Assembly (NCBI GenBank): GCA_023664775.1
Contig: JAMPEW010000009.1
Location: 1-64,000, forward strand
Length of the DNA: 64,000 nucleotides
DNA from: Clostridium sp.
Lineage (GTDB): Bacteria; Bacillota; Clostridia; Lachnospirales; Lachnospiraceae
Direction: 5' to 3'
Positions 45,290-53,852 of the stretch are shown one piece after another (the stretch's first letter is position 1; each line of letters opens with the position of its first letter). The position numbers were made by a program, and so were the translations under genes. Below the pieces are notes generated by a model. That model made no database searches. It worked only from the letters and a program-made list of their open reading frames with translations, and was not told the DNA's origin.

Positions 45290-45345
45290 TTTTGATGCAC
45301 AGGCTCTAAAATACGGAAATGTCATAAAATTTCTAAAAGGGTTGG
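45290..45345 (-). pseudogene. Fossil fragment of a DUF4143-type gene
   Basis: Read on the minus strand, this stretch encodes HFRILEPVH after a stop codon, like NFHVLEPVT in the intact ATPase gene. At DNA level 45298-45320 matches 45591-45613 at 21 of 23 positions. It is followed by the first copy of the 100-nt flanking repeat, as expected if an earlier tandem duplication lost most of one gene copy. Confidence 0.4.
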
Positions 45346-45368
45346 GCAATATCTCCTTGCTCCAACCC
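45339..45368 (+). terminator. Hairpin after the YwgA-like gene, terminator-like
   Basis: GGGTTGG (45339-45345) pairs with CCAACCC (45362-45368), followed by ATATTTTAATTT. The loop is long (16 nt) and the T run broken, so termination is only plausible. The left arm lies outside the duplicated segment, so the second repeat copy cannot form this hairpin. Confidence 0.4.
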
Positions 45369-45450
45369 ATATTTTAATTTATAATATCCACCGTAAACAC
45401 ACATAAAAACAACACATGGAAATACTAAAATGCAAAAATATTTAGAAAAA
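45348..45450 (+). repeat. Flanking direct repeat, copy A
   Basis: About 103 nt closely matching 46842-46950, apart from scattered substitutions and a 6-nt gap near the end. It carries a promoter (TTGCTC 45357-45362, 17 nt, TATAAT 45380-45385) and the first codons of the gene at 46924: ATG at 45430 then CAAAAATATTTAGAA, ending after ten codons at a TAA over the end of the ATPase gene. Confidence 0.85.
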
Positions 45451-45458
45451 TGTTCTCC

Positions 45459-46733
45459 TTAAATCAACCAAGCAGGCACGTACCAATTTTTTTCGTCAAT
45501 CGGAAGTAAGTCGCTTGACATACAAATAACACTGCCTGTTCCGATTTCAATCTTTAAGCTTTCCAAATCGTTAAAGGTATCAGTTCGGGTCACAGGCTCT
45601 AAAACATGGAAATTCTTGATTGCCGCCTTACCAGGGGAAGCGGACTTTTTAATCTCTATCGGGAAAAGGGTTCCGTTTTGATAAATCAGCAGGTCGATTT
45701 CCTTCTTATCCTTGTCCCTGTAATAAAAAATCGGAGGCTCCTTTCCAGCATTGAGATAGCTTTTATAGATTTCCGAAAATACATAGCTTTCAAAAAATGC
45801 CCCTGACATTGCTCCTTTTTCTAATGCCTCGGAATTGCCCCATTTCAAAAGATATGCCGCAAGTCCGGTGTCCAAAAAGTGAAGAAGAGGCATTTTTACA
45901 ACACGTTTTAGTGCATTATTGTGATATGGCTGTATCAGTGCAATGATGTGGGAGGATACCAAAACGGACAACCACTTTTTAGCCGTTGGAGCAGAGATAC
46001 CCGTTGCACTTGCCAATTCTTCATAAACAATTGGTTTGGAGGTGTGGGCTGCAACAATCGTCATAAAATTGTAAAACTGCATTTCATCAGCGACTTGCGT
46101 CAAATCACGAATATCCCGATGCAGATAGGTATCTACATAGGAACGGTAATAGGTTTCACAATCTACATTTTTATCTGCATAAAGCTCTGGCATGGAGCCC
46201 TTGAAAATTCTCCTGTAAATTTCATTCAGTCCCCGTGGTTTTATGGTTGATATGCGCTTCATTAGCTGTCTGGCATCTGTACAAAATGGCTGACTTGGTT
46301 TTTTATAAATCTCTGCATCGGAAAGTCCCAACAGGTTTATAATGCCGACACGTCCCGCAAGGCTTTCACTGACATTCTCCATAAGTCTAAAAACCTGTGA
46401 ACCCGTAATCCAAAAATCGCCCTTTCGTTTTGAATGGTCAACGCTCATTTTGATATACGGAAGGAGTTCTGTTGCATATTGAATCTCGTCAATCAGTATT
46501 GGTGGCTCATATCTCTGCATGAATAACGCCGGGTCATGTTTTGCGAGGTATCGCACGTCAGGATCATCTAGGGTTACGTATTTACGGTTTACGCCAAGTC
46601 CCTTTTGTTCCTCTGCCAGTTTTTGCAGTAAGGTTGTTTTTCCTACCTGCCTCGGACCTGTTACCAAAAGCACGGGAAACATTTTGGAAATCCGTGCAAT
46701 CGTATCCTCGGCAGATCTCTTTATATATGTCAT
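45459..46733 (-). CDS. AAA ATPase with DUF4143 C-terminal domain
   Basis: A 424-residue ATP-binding protein. Walker A is LVTGPRQVGKTTLLQ (about 24-38), Walker B is PPILIDEIQYA (about 79-89), and WITGSQVFRLMENVSESLAGR is the sensor region. The DUF4143 part follows, with DTGLAAYLL and a PD-(D/E)XK-like end, EIDLLIYQNGTLFPIEIKKS. Such genes are common, mobile-looking and of unclear function. It is the only minus-strand gene I accept in the window. AGGAGG precedes the ATG, and the promoter is at 46800-46828. It is bracketed by the direct repeats 45348-45450 and 46842-46950. Confidence 0.88.
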   Translation of the reverse strand: MTYIKRSAEDTIARISKMFPVLLVTGPRQVGKTTLLQKLAEEQKGLGVNRKYVTLDDPDVRYLAKHDPALFMQRYEPPILIDEIQYATELLPYIKMSVDHSKRKGDFWITGSQVFRLMENVSESLAGRVGIINLLGLSDAEIYKKPSQPFCTDARQLMKRISTIKPRGLNEIYRRIFKGSMPELYADKNVDCETYYRSYVDTYLHRDIRDLTQVADEMQFYNFMTIVAAHTSKPIVYEELASATGISAPTAKKWLSVLVSSHIIALIQPYHNNALKRVVKMPLLHFLDTGLAAYLLKWGNSEALEKGAMSGAFFESYVFSEIYKSYLNAGKEPPIFYYRDKDKKEIDLLIYQNGTLFPIEIKKSASPGKAAIKNFHVLEPVTRTDTFNDLESLKIEIGTGSVICMSSDLLPIDEKNWYVPAWLI

Positions 46734-46799
46734 GATAATTCCTCCTAAAAGTCTGCATATTAAATATCCAAAAACACGTCTAAACTAAAATGTGAATTT

Positions 46800-46828
46800 A
46801 TTATAGACGACATTTGCGCCTTTGTCAA
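46800..46828 (-). promoter_or_regulatory. Promoter of the DUF4143 ATPase gene
   Basis: On the minus strand TTGACA (46828-46823), 17 nt, TATAAT (46805-46800): a full consensus about 67 nt before the ATG. An inverted repeat CGTCTA/TAGACG (46777-46782 and 46804-46809) spans the start site and could bind a regulator. Confidence 0.8.
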
Positions 46829-46841
46829 CGCTGATTGTAAT

Positions 46842-46950
46842 AATATCTCCTTGCTCCAACCCACATTTTAGTTTATAATACCCACCATAAGCACATATAA
46901 AAACAACACAAGGAAATACTAAAATGCAAATGCAGGAATATTTAGAAAAA
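46842..46950 (+). repeat. Flanking direct repeat, copy B
   Basis: The intact counterpart of 45348-45450. It contains the promoter and first codons of the gene at 46924, so this is presumably the original and copy A the duplicate. Confidence 0.85.
46851..46879 (+). promoter_or_regulatory. Promoter of the winged-helix-like gene
   Basis: TTGCTC (46851-46856), 17 nt, TATAAT (46874-46879), 45 nt before the ATG at 46924. It diverges from the ATPase promoter; the two -35 boxes are about 23 nt apart. Confidence 0.6.
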
Positions 46951-47874
46951 GCACTTAAAAGACGCATGGACGTATCAGTATATCTGGATTGTAAAGAATT
47001 GTCACGAACCTTTGAAAACACCTACGATTTTTATATAATCAAAATGGATGGTGTTGAATGGCTGGTTGCTGAGCCGTTAATGAGGTTTTCTCTGAGCTTT
47101 ATGAGAAAGCACCAAAGACTTATGAAGATAATTTCGGGTATGGAGTGTGCATTGTATCTCAAAAACCAAAGTCTTTATATAAGGAATACGATGGTGGAGG
47201 AGGGGATTCCTTTTATCATTTGGGACAAAATGGTTTTTCTTCCTTTTTTGGATATATTGGTATATGCGAGAGCAGATAAAACGATTATGCCTGTTGAAAG
47301 AATTGCATTTCTTACGCAAAAGCTATTGCTTTTGGCTTTGTATGAAAAGTGGCAGGATGTGCCTGTGCAAGAAATTGCAAAGAAGCTTAATGTTACAACT
47401 GTGGCGGTGCGTAAATGCTTTGATGAAATACAGTATTTAAAGCTTCCGATTATCAAGGATGTTGGAAGGGCAAGGCTGCTTTCCATAGACATTCCTGCAA
47501 AGGAGCTGTGGAACTTGTTGGAACCCGTATTTAGAAATCCTGTGATTAAGACATTTGAATTTATCGAGGATATTTCAGCAGATGTAAAATCAGGCAGCTC
47601 GGCAATTTGTCGGTATTTTGGATTGCAGGATAATCCTTACCCTACATATGCGGTTACGAAACGGGATTTGCAAAGATTTCAGATTAAGACGAGGGAGCAG
47701 GCATTAGATGGCGATGAAATAGGCTGCGTTGTTCAGGAGCTTGGTTATTGTATCAATTTTAATGGAACGGGCTTTGTTGACCCGCTTACTGTTTATTTGT
47801 CCATGGGTAATGAGCAAAAGCAAAATAGCAAAGTAAAAGCTTGCGTGGATGCCATATTAAAAGAATGTACATAA
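46924..47874 (+). CDS. Unknown protein with a winged-helix-like segment
   Basis: A 316-residue cytoplasmic protein that I do not recognise by name. Residues about 140-175 (DVPVQEIAKKLNVTTVAVRK, then a second helix) look like a helix-turn-helix of the MarR/winged type. The N-terminal 100 residues are a mixed alpha/beta domain; the C-terminal 120 residues include DPLTVYLSMG. It could be a regulator, possibly of the divergent ATPase, or an antitoxin-like protein such as those of AbiEi type; neither is shown. No ribosome site stronger than AAGGAAA is visible. Its first codons are duplicated at 45430. Confidence 0.6.
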   Translation: MQMQEYLEKALKRRMDVSVYLDCKELSRTFENTYDFYIIKMDGVEWLVAEPLMRFSLSFMRKHQRLMKIISGMECALYLKNQSLYIRNTMVEEGIPFIIWDKMVFLPFLDILVYARADKTIMPVERIAFLTQKLLLLALYEKWQDVPVQEIAKKLNVTTVAVRKCFDEIQYLKLPIIKDVGRARLLSIDIPAKELWNLLEPVFRNPVIKTFEFIEDISADVKSGSSAICRYFGLQDNPYPTYAVTKRDLQRFQIKTREQALDGDEIGCVVQELGYCINFNGTGFVDPLTVYLSMGNEQKQNSKVKACVDAILKECT

Positions 47875-47902
47875 TGGGTTAATGGTTATTTGTTTATTGT
47901 CG

Positions 47903-47931
47903 TTTACTTGTAAAAATAACTTTGTTATAAT
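47903..47931 (+). promoter_or_regulatory. Promoter of the third surface-polymer operon
   Basis: TTTACT (47903-47908), 17 nt, TATAAT (47926-47931), 86 nt before rfbC. No terminator or riboswitch is obvious in the leader. Confidence 0.72.
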
Positions 47932-48017
47932 GAAAGGACGGCAATTAAGCAAGTTGTAAAATTTTATACTTTGTAAATAACTTATAAATGAAAAATATTT
48001 ATTAGAAAGGCGGAAAA

Positions 48018-48602
48018 ATGAACGGTAAAACAGAAAAATTTGGAAAAATAACAGTTGAAACATGTGATATAGAAGGACTTAAGGTAATTACCCCTTCTGT
48101 ATTTGGCGACGAGCGTGGATATTTCATGGAAACCTATCAGAAGCAGGACTTTCAGGCAGCAGGCATTGATGTGGATTTTGTGCAGGATAATCAGTCAAGC
48201 TCCAAGAAGGGCGTGTTAAGAGGACTGCATTTTCAGATAAATTATCCACAGGATAAGCTTGTGCGTGTGGTAAACGGCGAGGTTTTTGACGTGGCAGTTG
48301 ACCTTAGGGAAGGCTCAAAAACCTTTGGAAAATGGTTTGGCGTTGTGCTTTCTGCCGAGAATAAAAAGCAGTTTTTTATTCCAAAAAATTTTGCACACGG
48401 TTTCATTGTCCTTTCTGAAAGTGCTGAGTTTACCTATAAATGCTCTGACTTTTATCATGCGAATGATGAGGGCGGGCTTTTCTTTGATGACCCTGATATA
48501 GGGGTAGCGTGGCCCCTTCCTGATGGAATGACAAAGGCTGACCTTACCATTTCTGACAAGGATAAGAAGTGGGGCGGAATTAAGGATTATAAAAACAAAT
48601 AG
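48018..48602 (+). CDS. rfbC: dTDP-4-dehydrorhamnose 3,5-epimerase
   Basis: A 194-residue cupin-fold epimerase that turns dTDP-4-keto-6-deoxyglucose into dTDP-4-keto-rhamnose. Features are VFGDERGYFMETY, QDNQSSSKKGVLRGLHFQ with the catalytic His, KLVRVVNGEVFDVAVDLR, PKNFAHGFIVLSE and DPDIGVAWPL. Length and motif order match RmlC. The AAAGGCGG site precedes the ATG. RmlA, RmlB and RmlD are not in the window, so they must lie elsewhere if rhamnose is made. Codon composition here is visibly more GC-rich than in the preceding 20 kb. Confidence 0.93.
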   Translation: MNGKTEKFGKITVETCDIEGLKVITPSVFGDERGYFMETYQKQDFQAAGIDVDFVQDNQSSSKKGVLRGLHFQINYPQDKLVRVVNGEVFDVAVDLREGSKTFGKWFGVVLSAENKKQFFIPKNFAHGFIVLSESAEFTYKCSDFYHANDEGGLFFDDPDIGVAWPLPDGMTKADLTISDKDKKWGGIKDYKNK

Positions 48603-48667
48603 GCTATAAATATATCGTTCAAAATACAAATATCGTGAACGTATATTGTATTATCAGGAGGCATAAT

Positions 48668-49777
48668 ATGTCGCAAAATATTTTAGTAACAAGGTCTTCC
48701 CTGCCTGACTTTGACGAGTATGTTGATGAAATAAAGGGGATGTGGGATACCCATTGGCTTACGAATATGGGACCTGAGCATAATAAGCTTAAGGAACAGT
48801 TGAAGGAGTATCTGGGCGTGCCGATGCTAGATTTGTTTACAAACGGGCATATGGCGCTGGAGCTTTCCTTACAGGCATTAAAGCTTCAGGGGGAGGTTAT
48901 TACGACGCCCTTTACCTTTGCATCCACGACCCATGCCATAGTAAGAAATGGCTTGGAGCCGGTTTTTTGTGATATTAATCCAAATGATTTTACAATTGAT
49001 GTTTCAAAGCTGGAGGCTTTGATTACGGATAAAACCAGTGCCATAGTGCCGGTTCATGTTTACGGAAATGTTTGTGATATTGAAGCCATAGACAGCATTG
49101 CGAAAAAACATGGACTGAAGGTTATCTATGACGCAGCCCATACATTTGGGGTAACATATAAAGGAAAGAGTACAGGCAGCTATGGCGATGTGTCCTGCTT
49201 TAGTTTTCATGCAACAAAGGTATTTCATACGATTGAAGGCGGAGCAGCATGCTTTGCCGATGATGCATTTGGATTAGAGCTTTATAGGCTGAAGAACTTT
49301 GGCATACGTGATGTGGAGACGGTGGATGGCATCGGCGCAAATGCTAAAATGAATGAGTTTTGTGCTGCAATGGGAGTCTGTAATTTGCGGCATCTTGATG
49401 AGGAGATTGAAAAGCGAAGGCTTGTAGTCGAGCGGTATACGGAACGGCTTAGTAATATTACCGGCATCAGATTAAACAGTACGCAGCCTGACACCCGGAC
49501 AAATTATGCATATTTTCCTGTTGTTTTTGATGAGAAGCTTTTTGGCACAGATAGAGATGGAGTTTCTAATGCGTTAGCGCAGCAGGGAATCAGTGCAAGA
49601 AAATATTTTTACCCGATTACCAATACGTTTGACTGCTTCAACGGAAGGTATGATGCGAATCTTACGCCCGTGGCGTTACATATCAGTAAGAGGGTTTTGA
49701 CGCTGCCGCTTTATGCAGGGCTTTCCTTAGCCGATGTTGACAGGATATGTGATATTATTATCTCCTGTAAAATATAA
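48668..49777 (+). CDS. dTDP-sugar aminotransferase (DegT family, VioA-like)
   Basis: A 369-residue PLP enzyme. I chose the ATG at 48668 (AGGAGGC upstream) over an in-frame ATG at 48635. Motifs are THWLTNMGPEHNKLKEQL, IYDAAHTFGV with the PLP-binding Asp, and the Schiff-base Lys in FHATKVFHTIEGGAA. From memory its pattern fits the VioA-type enzymes that make dTDP-4-amino-4,6-dideoxyglucose. It is different from the aminotransferase at 12019. Its 4-keto substrate would be the same one used by RfbC. Confidence 0.85.
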   Translation: MSQNILVTRSSLPDFDEYVDEIKGMWDTHWLTNMGPEHNKLKEQLKEYLGVPMLDLFTNGHMALELSLQALKLQGEVITTPFTFASTTHAIVRNGLEPVFCDINPNDFTIDVSKLEALITDKTSAIVPVHVYGNVCDIEAIDSIAKKHGLKVIYDAAHTFGVTYKGKSTGSYGDVSCFSFHATKVFHTIEGGAACFADDAFGLELYRLKNFGIRDVETVDGIGANAKMNEFCAAMGVCNLRHLDEEIEKRRLVVERYTERLSNITGIRLNSTQPDTRTNYAYFPVVFDEKLFGTDRDGVSNALAQQGISARKYFYPITNTFDCFNGRYDANLTPVALHISKRVLTLPLYAGLSLADVDRICDIIISCKI

Positions 49778-49807
49778 GCAGATGCATCAATCTGTTTGGA
49801 GCGAAAC

Positions 49808-51631
49808 ATGAACAAAGAATTATTGAAACCTAAAATGATAATAAAAGGCATAAAATATTTATTTCAAAATGGCATTGGTCTGTTTATAACAAAAATTAAG
49901 CAGGTTTTTTGGGGAATGGACTATTACTATCCGAAATGGTTTGAAAAGCACAGGGCTGATTCTGAGGAGCTTGAAAGACAGAAAAAGGTCCGCTTTTCCT
50001 ATGCGCCTGTCATCAGTGTTCTTGTGCCAGCCTACAATACGCCTGAGAAATATCTTCGTGAAATGCTGGAGTCGGTTCTCGCACAGACCTATGAAAATTG
50101 GCAGCTTTGCATTGCAGACGGAAGCGATACAAAAAAAGAGGCAGGCAGGCTTACAAGGGATATCATAAAAGAATATCAGGCAAGGGACAGCAGAATAACG
50201 TGTACATTTCTTGAAGAAAACAAGGGCATTTCGGAAAATACAAATGCCGCGCTTGCACTTGCAAAGGGCGAGTATGTGGGACTTTTTGACCATGATGATC
50301 TGCTTGAGCCGGACGCGCTTTACCATATTGTAAGTGTGTTAAATGAAAACACGACTTCAAATCATGGAGCATATGATATTATTTATACGGATGAGGATAT
50401 GATTAATTCCAAGGGAAATAAGCGGATGACACCAAAGTTTAAGCCGGATTTTTCCATGGATCTTATTTTGGTACACAATTATATCACTCATTTTTTTGTT
50501 GCGAGAAAGGAGCTTATCCATAAGGTGGGTGCCTTTGACAAAGAATATGACGGGGCGCAGGACTATGATCTTATACTGAAATGTATTGAGCAGACAAGTG
50601 AAATAAAACATATACCACATATTCTCTATCATTGGAGGATTCACAAAAATTCTACTGCGGGAAACCCCAAAAGCAAGGAATATGCCTATGATGCGGGAAG
50701 AAGGGCGCTGCAGGCACATTTAGACCGTGTGGGAATTAAGGCTGAGGTTGGATTTACCGATATGACCGGACTTTATGATGTAAGGTACATGATTGATGAG
50801 GAGCCGCTTGTTTCCATTATAATTCCAAATAAAGACCATATAGATGACTTGACGAAATGTGTAAGCTCCATATATGATAAAAGCATTTATAAACGCTTTG
50901 AATTTGTCATAGTCGAAAATGGAAGTACTGAGGAAGAAACCTTCCGATATTATGAGGCTATGGAGCAGGTGCACGACAACTTCCATGTTGTAAAATGGGA
51001 AAAGGGCTTTAATTATTCGGCAATCAATAATTTTGGCGTTTCTATGGCAAAAGGGGAATACATTTTATTGTTAAATAATGATACGGAGCTTATCAGTCCC
51101 GATGCACTTTCAAGAATGGTTGGAATTTGCATGAGGGATGATGTGGGAGCCGTGGGGGCAAAGCTTTTTTTTGCAGATGATACGGTGCAGCATGCAGGCA
51201 TCGTGATAGGCTTTTCCGGCTATGCGGGACATGTCTTTTCCGGCTATGAGGACACTAATATGGGTTATATGATGCGGGCAAGGATAAACAGCAATTTCAG
51301 TGCGGTTACTGCTGCCTGTCTTATGACGCCTAAGGCAGTGTTTGATAAGGTTGGCGGACTATGTGAGGAATTTGTCGTTGCGGGCAATGACGTCGATTAT
51401 TGTCTGCGGGTTGGCAGGGCTGGACTTTTGGTTACCTACTGCGCAAATGCAAAGTGGTATCACTATGAATCCAAATCAAGAGGATATGAAGATACCCCTG
51501 AAAAAAAGGCAAGATTTGAAAAGGAAATTTCCCTGTTCAGAGAAAAGTGGCAGGATATTTTAAGGGATGGGGATCCTTTTTATAACATTAATTTCCCAGT
51601 GTCGCTTCCGCCCTTTACCCTGCCTAAGTGA
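49808..51631 (+). CDS. Tandem glycosyltransferase family 2 protein
   Basis: A 607-residue protein with two GT2 domains. Domain 1 (about 60-300) has VISVLVPAYNTPEKYL, IADGSD, GLFDHDDLLEPDAL and QDYDLILK. Domain 2 (about 320-580) has PLVSIIIPNKDHIDDL, VENGSTEEET, LLLNNDTELIS and AGNDVDYCLRVGRAG. Such two-domain enzymes often build rhamnan or similar backbones. The ATG at 49808 follows TTGGAG. Two catalytic sites could add two different linkages; both metal motifs look intact. Confidence 0.87.
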   Translation: MNKELLKPKMIIKGIKYLFQNGIGLFITKIKQVFWGMDYYYPKWFEKHRADSEELERQKKVRFSYAPVISVLVPAYNTPEKYLREMLESVLAQTYENWQLCIADGSDTKKEAGRLTRDIIKEYQARDSRITCTFLEENKGISENTNAALALAKGEYVGLFDHDDLLEPDALYHIVSVLNENTTSNHGAYDIIYTDEDMINSKGNKRMTPKFKPDFSMDLILVHNYITHFFVARKELIHKVGAFDKEYDGAQDYDLILKCIEQTSEIKHIPHILYHWRIHKNSTAGNPKSKEYAYDAGRRALQAHLDRVGIKAEVGFTDMTGLYDVRYMIDEEPLVSIIIPNKDHIDDLTKCVSSIYDKSIYKRFEFVIVENGSTEEETFRYYEAMEQVHDNFHVVKWEKGFNYSAINNFGVSMAKGEYILLLNNDTELISPDALSRMVGICMRDDVGAVGAKLFFADDTVQHAGIVIGFSGYAGHVFSGYEDTNMGYMMRARINSNFSAVTAACLMTPKAVFDKVGGLCEEFVVAGNDVDYCLRVGRAGLLVTYCANAKWYHYESKSRGYEDTPEKKARFEKEISLFREKWQDILRDGDPFYNINFPVSLPPFTLPK

Positions 51632-51707
51632 TATTTATAATGATTATGAATAGTATAATGTGAATTGCTTTATATACTATTGATTATGTCCTATAACGGA
51701 GAAAGAT

Positions 51708-53033
51708 ATGTATAAATCGGAACAGCAAAAACGAATTTTCAGCATAACGTCCAATTTCATATTGTGGGTTTTTGAGGCACTTACATTTGCTGTCGTATGG
51801 TTTCGGTATTATCATAATCCCTATAACAGCCATTTCTTTAAGTACGGACATATGGCGGTTATCGGGCTGTATGCCATATTCATGTACCTGCTCACAAAAA
51901 GCTTTAACGGCTATAATGTGAGCTATATGAGGTCGGTTGATTTGATCCTTTCCCATATGCTTGCCATTATCTGTTCAAGCGGTGCGGGCTATGTGTTTAT
52001 CTGTATGGTTTTTACGGATTACATGCCTGTGCTTCCTGTTTTGCTTGGGGCACTTTTGCAGATTGTTTTTGCAGGCGTGTGGATAAAGCTTACAAGGGTG
52101 ATATACGGAAAGGTTTTTCCGCCAAGAAAGGTTATCATTATATGTGGAAATTATCCACTGGAAACCTTCCTTGAAAAGCTTAATACAAGAACGGATAAAT
52201 ATGAGGTTAAGGAAATTTTAAATTATCAGAAGGGCTTTGAAAGGATATGCAGTGATGTGCTTGATTTTGAGGGTGTATTTTTGTATGACCTTCCATCAGG
52301 GGAACGGAACAGCATAATGAAATATTGCTATGAGCATGATATCCGTACCTATGTTGTGCCGAAAATCACGGATATTATTATGCGCGGCTCGGATTATATG
52401 CATCTTGTGGACACGCCCCTTTTTCTTTCGCGAAATCAGGGACTTCATTTGGACCAGAGATTTGTGAAAAGAATTATGGACATAGTAACAGCGCTTGCCG
52501 GTATCGTAGTAACGGCTCCCCTTATGCTTATCATTGCCCTTTTCATAAAGGTATATGACGGCGGGGCTGTTTTGTATAAGCAGGAGAGGCTTACGCTTGG
52601 GGGCAAATGCTTTATGATGCTGAAATTCAGGAGCATGGGCATTGATGCTGAGGAGCAGGGGGTACAGCTTGCAAAAAAGCATGACGGCAGGGTAACGCCC
52701 GTAGGCAGGGTGTTAAGAAGACTGCATTTAGATGAATTGCCACAGCTTTTTAATGTGCTTGCAGGGGATATGTCCATTGTGGGACCACGTCCCGAACGCC
52801 CTGAAATATTTGAAAGATATTCTAAAGAAATACCTGATTTTGCAATAAGGCTGAAAGTGAAAGCGGGCATAACGGGCTATGCGCAGGTTTACGGCAAATA
52901 CAACACGAAGCCCATAGACAAGCTTAAGCTTGATTTGACATACATACAGGAATACAGCTATTGGCTTGATATAAAGCTGATGATTTTAACCTTCCGTGTC
53001 ATTTTCAGGAAGGAAAGCTCTGAAGGAATTTAG
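51708..53033 (+). CDS. Large polyprenyl phosphoglycosyl transferase (WbaP/CpsE type)
   Basis: A 441-residue initiating transferase with about four N-terminal helices (about 15-130), a nucleotide-binding-like middle (VIIICGNYPLE) and a C-terminal catalytic part: the re-entrant helix near 255-275, MLKFRSM, the Asp-Glu dyad in HLDELPQLF near 341-348 and SIVGPRPERPE. It loads a sugar-1-phosphate onto undecaprenyl phosphate. It is the second initiating enzyme in the window, suggesting that this operon builds a polymer distinct from the one begun at 13238. Confidence 0.9.
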   Translation: MYKSEQQKRIFSITSNFILWVFEALTFAVVWFRYYHNPYNSHFFKYGHMAVIGLYAIFMYLLTKSFNGYNVSYMRSVDLILSHMLAIICSSGAGYVFICMVFTDYMPVLPVLLGALLQIVFAGVWIKLTRVIYGKVFPPRKVIIICGNYPLETFLEKLNTRTDKYEVKEILNYQKGFERICSDVLDFEGVFLYDLPSGERNSIMKYCYEHDIRTYVVPKITDIIMRGSDYMHLVDTPLFLSRNQGLHLDQRFVKRIMDIVTALAGIVVTAPLMLIIALFIKVYDGGAVLYKQERLTLGGKCFMMLKFRSMGIDAEEQGVQLAKKHDGRVTPVGRVLRRLHLDELPQLFNVLAGDMSIVGPRPERPEIFERYSKEIPDFAIRLKVKAGITGYAQVYGKYNTKPIDKLKLDLTYIQEYSYWLDIKLMILTFRVIFRKESSEGI

Positions 53034-53074
53034 ATATTTGGAATGGGATGATGTTCAAGAGGGAGGAGCATTAC

Positions 53075-53791
53075 ATGAATATAGCGGTTATTATTGCGGG
53101 CGGTTCGGGTTCCCGCATGGGGCAGGACATACCAAAGCAGTTTATCAATGTATATGACAAGCCGGTCATCGTGTATACGCTTGAGAGCTTTGAAAGACAC
53201 GATATGATTGATGCCATTTTAGTTGTCTGTATCGACGGCTGGCATGATATACTTTGGGCATATGCAAAGCAGTTTAACATAACAAAGCTTAAATGGGTCG
53301 TGTCAGGAGGCAGCAGTGCACAGGAGTCCATAAGAAATGGGGTTTATCATTTAAAGGATAACTGTGACGGAGGCGATAACATTATCATTCACGATGGAAT
53401 CAGACCACTTGTTGATGATGCGGTTTTAAATGATGTGATTGATAAATGTAATGAATACGGAAATGGTGTGTCTTCTCTGCCGTACAATGAGCAGATTTTC
53501 GTTGTGGATGATGAAAAATCCACAACAAAATACATTCCGAGGGAGACGCTGAGGAGAGTGTCAACGCCGCAGGCATATAAGCTGGATAAGCTTATTTGGG
53601 CATATGAGAAGGCATTTCAGGAGGAAATCGGAATTTACGGCTCCTCCTACACAAATACAATGATGGTGGAGCTTGGAGAACGGCTTTATTTTGCAAAAGG
53701 CTCTGATAAAAATATAAAGCTTACCACAAAGGATGATTTGGAGATATTTAAGGGGTATCTGACTGCGGAAAAAGACAAGTGGTTGAAGTAA
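53075..53791 (+). CDS. IspD/TarI-family cytidylyltransferase
   Basis: A 238-residue CTP-dependent nucleotidyltransferase. It carries VIIAGGSGSRMGQDIPKQFI, DGIRPLVDDAVL and KLTTKDDLEIFKGYL. It may make CDP-ribitol, a related CDP-activated polyol, or CDP-methylerythritol. The location beside teichoic-acid-type genes favours the TarI role over IspD. The start is the ATG at 53075 with GGGAGGAGC upstream; the in-frame ATGs at 53048 and 53051 are less well placed. No TarJ-type alcohol dehydrogenase follows; an extended SDR does instead. Confidence 0.82.
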   Translation: MNIAVIIAGGSGSRMGQDIPKQFINVYDKPVIVYTLESFERHDMIDAILVVCIDGWHDILWAYAKQFNITKLKWVVSGGSSAQESIRNGVYHLKDNCDGGDNIIIHDGIRPLVDDAVLNDVIDKCNEYGNGVSSLPYNEQIFVVDDEKSTTKYIPRETLRRVSTPQAYKLDKLIWAYEKAFQEEIGIYGSSYTNTMMVELGERLYFAKGSDKNIKLTTKDDLEIFKGYLTAEKDKWLK

Positions 53792-53852
53792 ATCGGAACA
53801 TATGCCGAAAGGAAAACCGGAATGGCTGCTGTTCCATGGCGGAGGTTTTGTT

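Noticed and set aside
48616..48641. Inverted repeat CGTTCA/TGAACG between rfbC and the aminotransferase gene.
   Set aside because: The arms are only six bases, 14 nt apart, with no promoter or T run in a useful position; chance is a fair explanation.
49859..50326. A 155-codon minus-strand reading frame inside the tandem GT2 gene.
   Set aside because: It shadows conserved GT2 motifs on the plus strand; its composition is not protein-like and it has no start signals.
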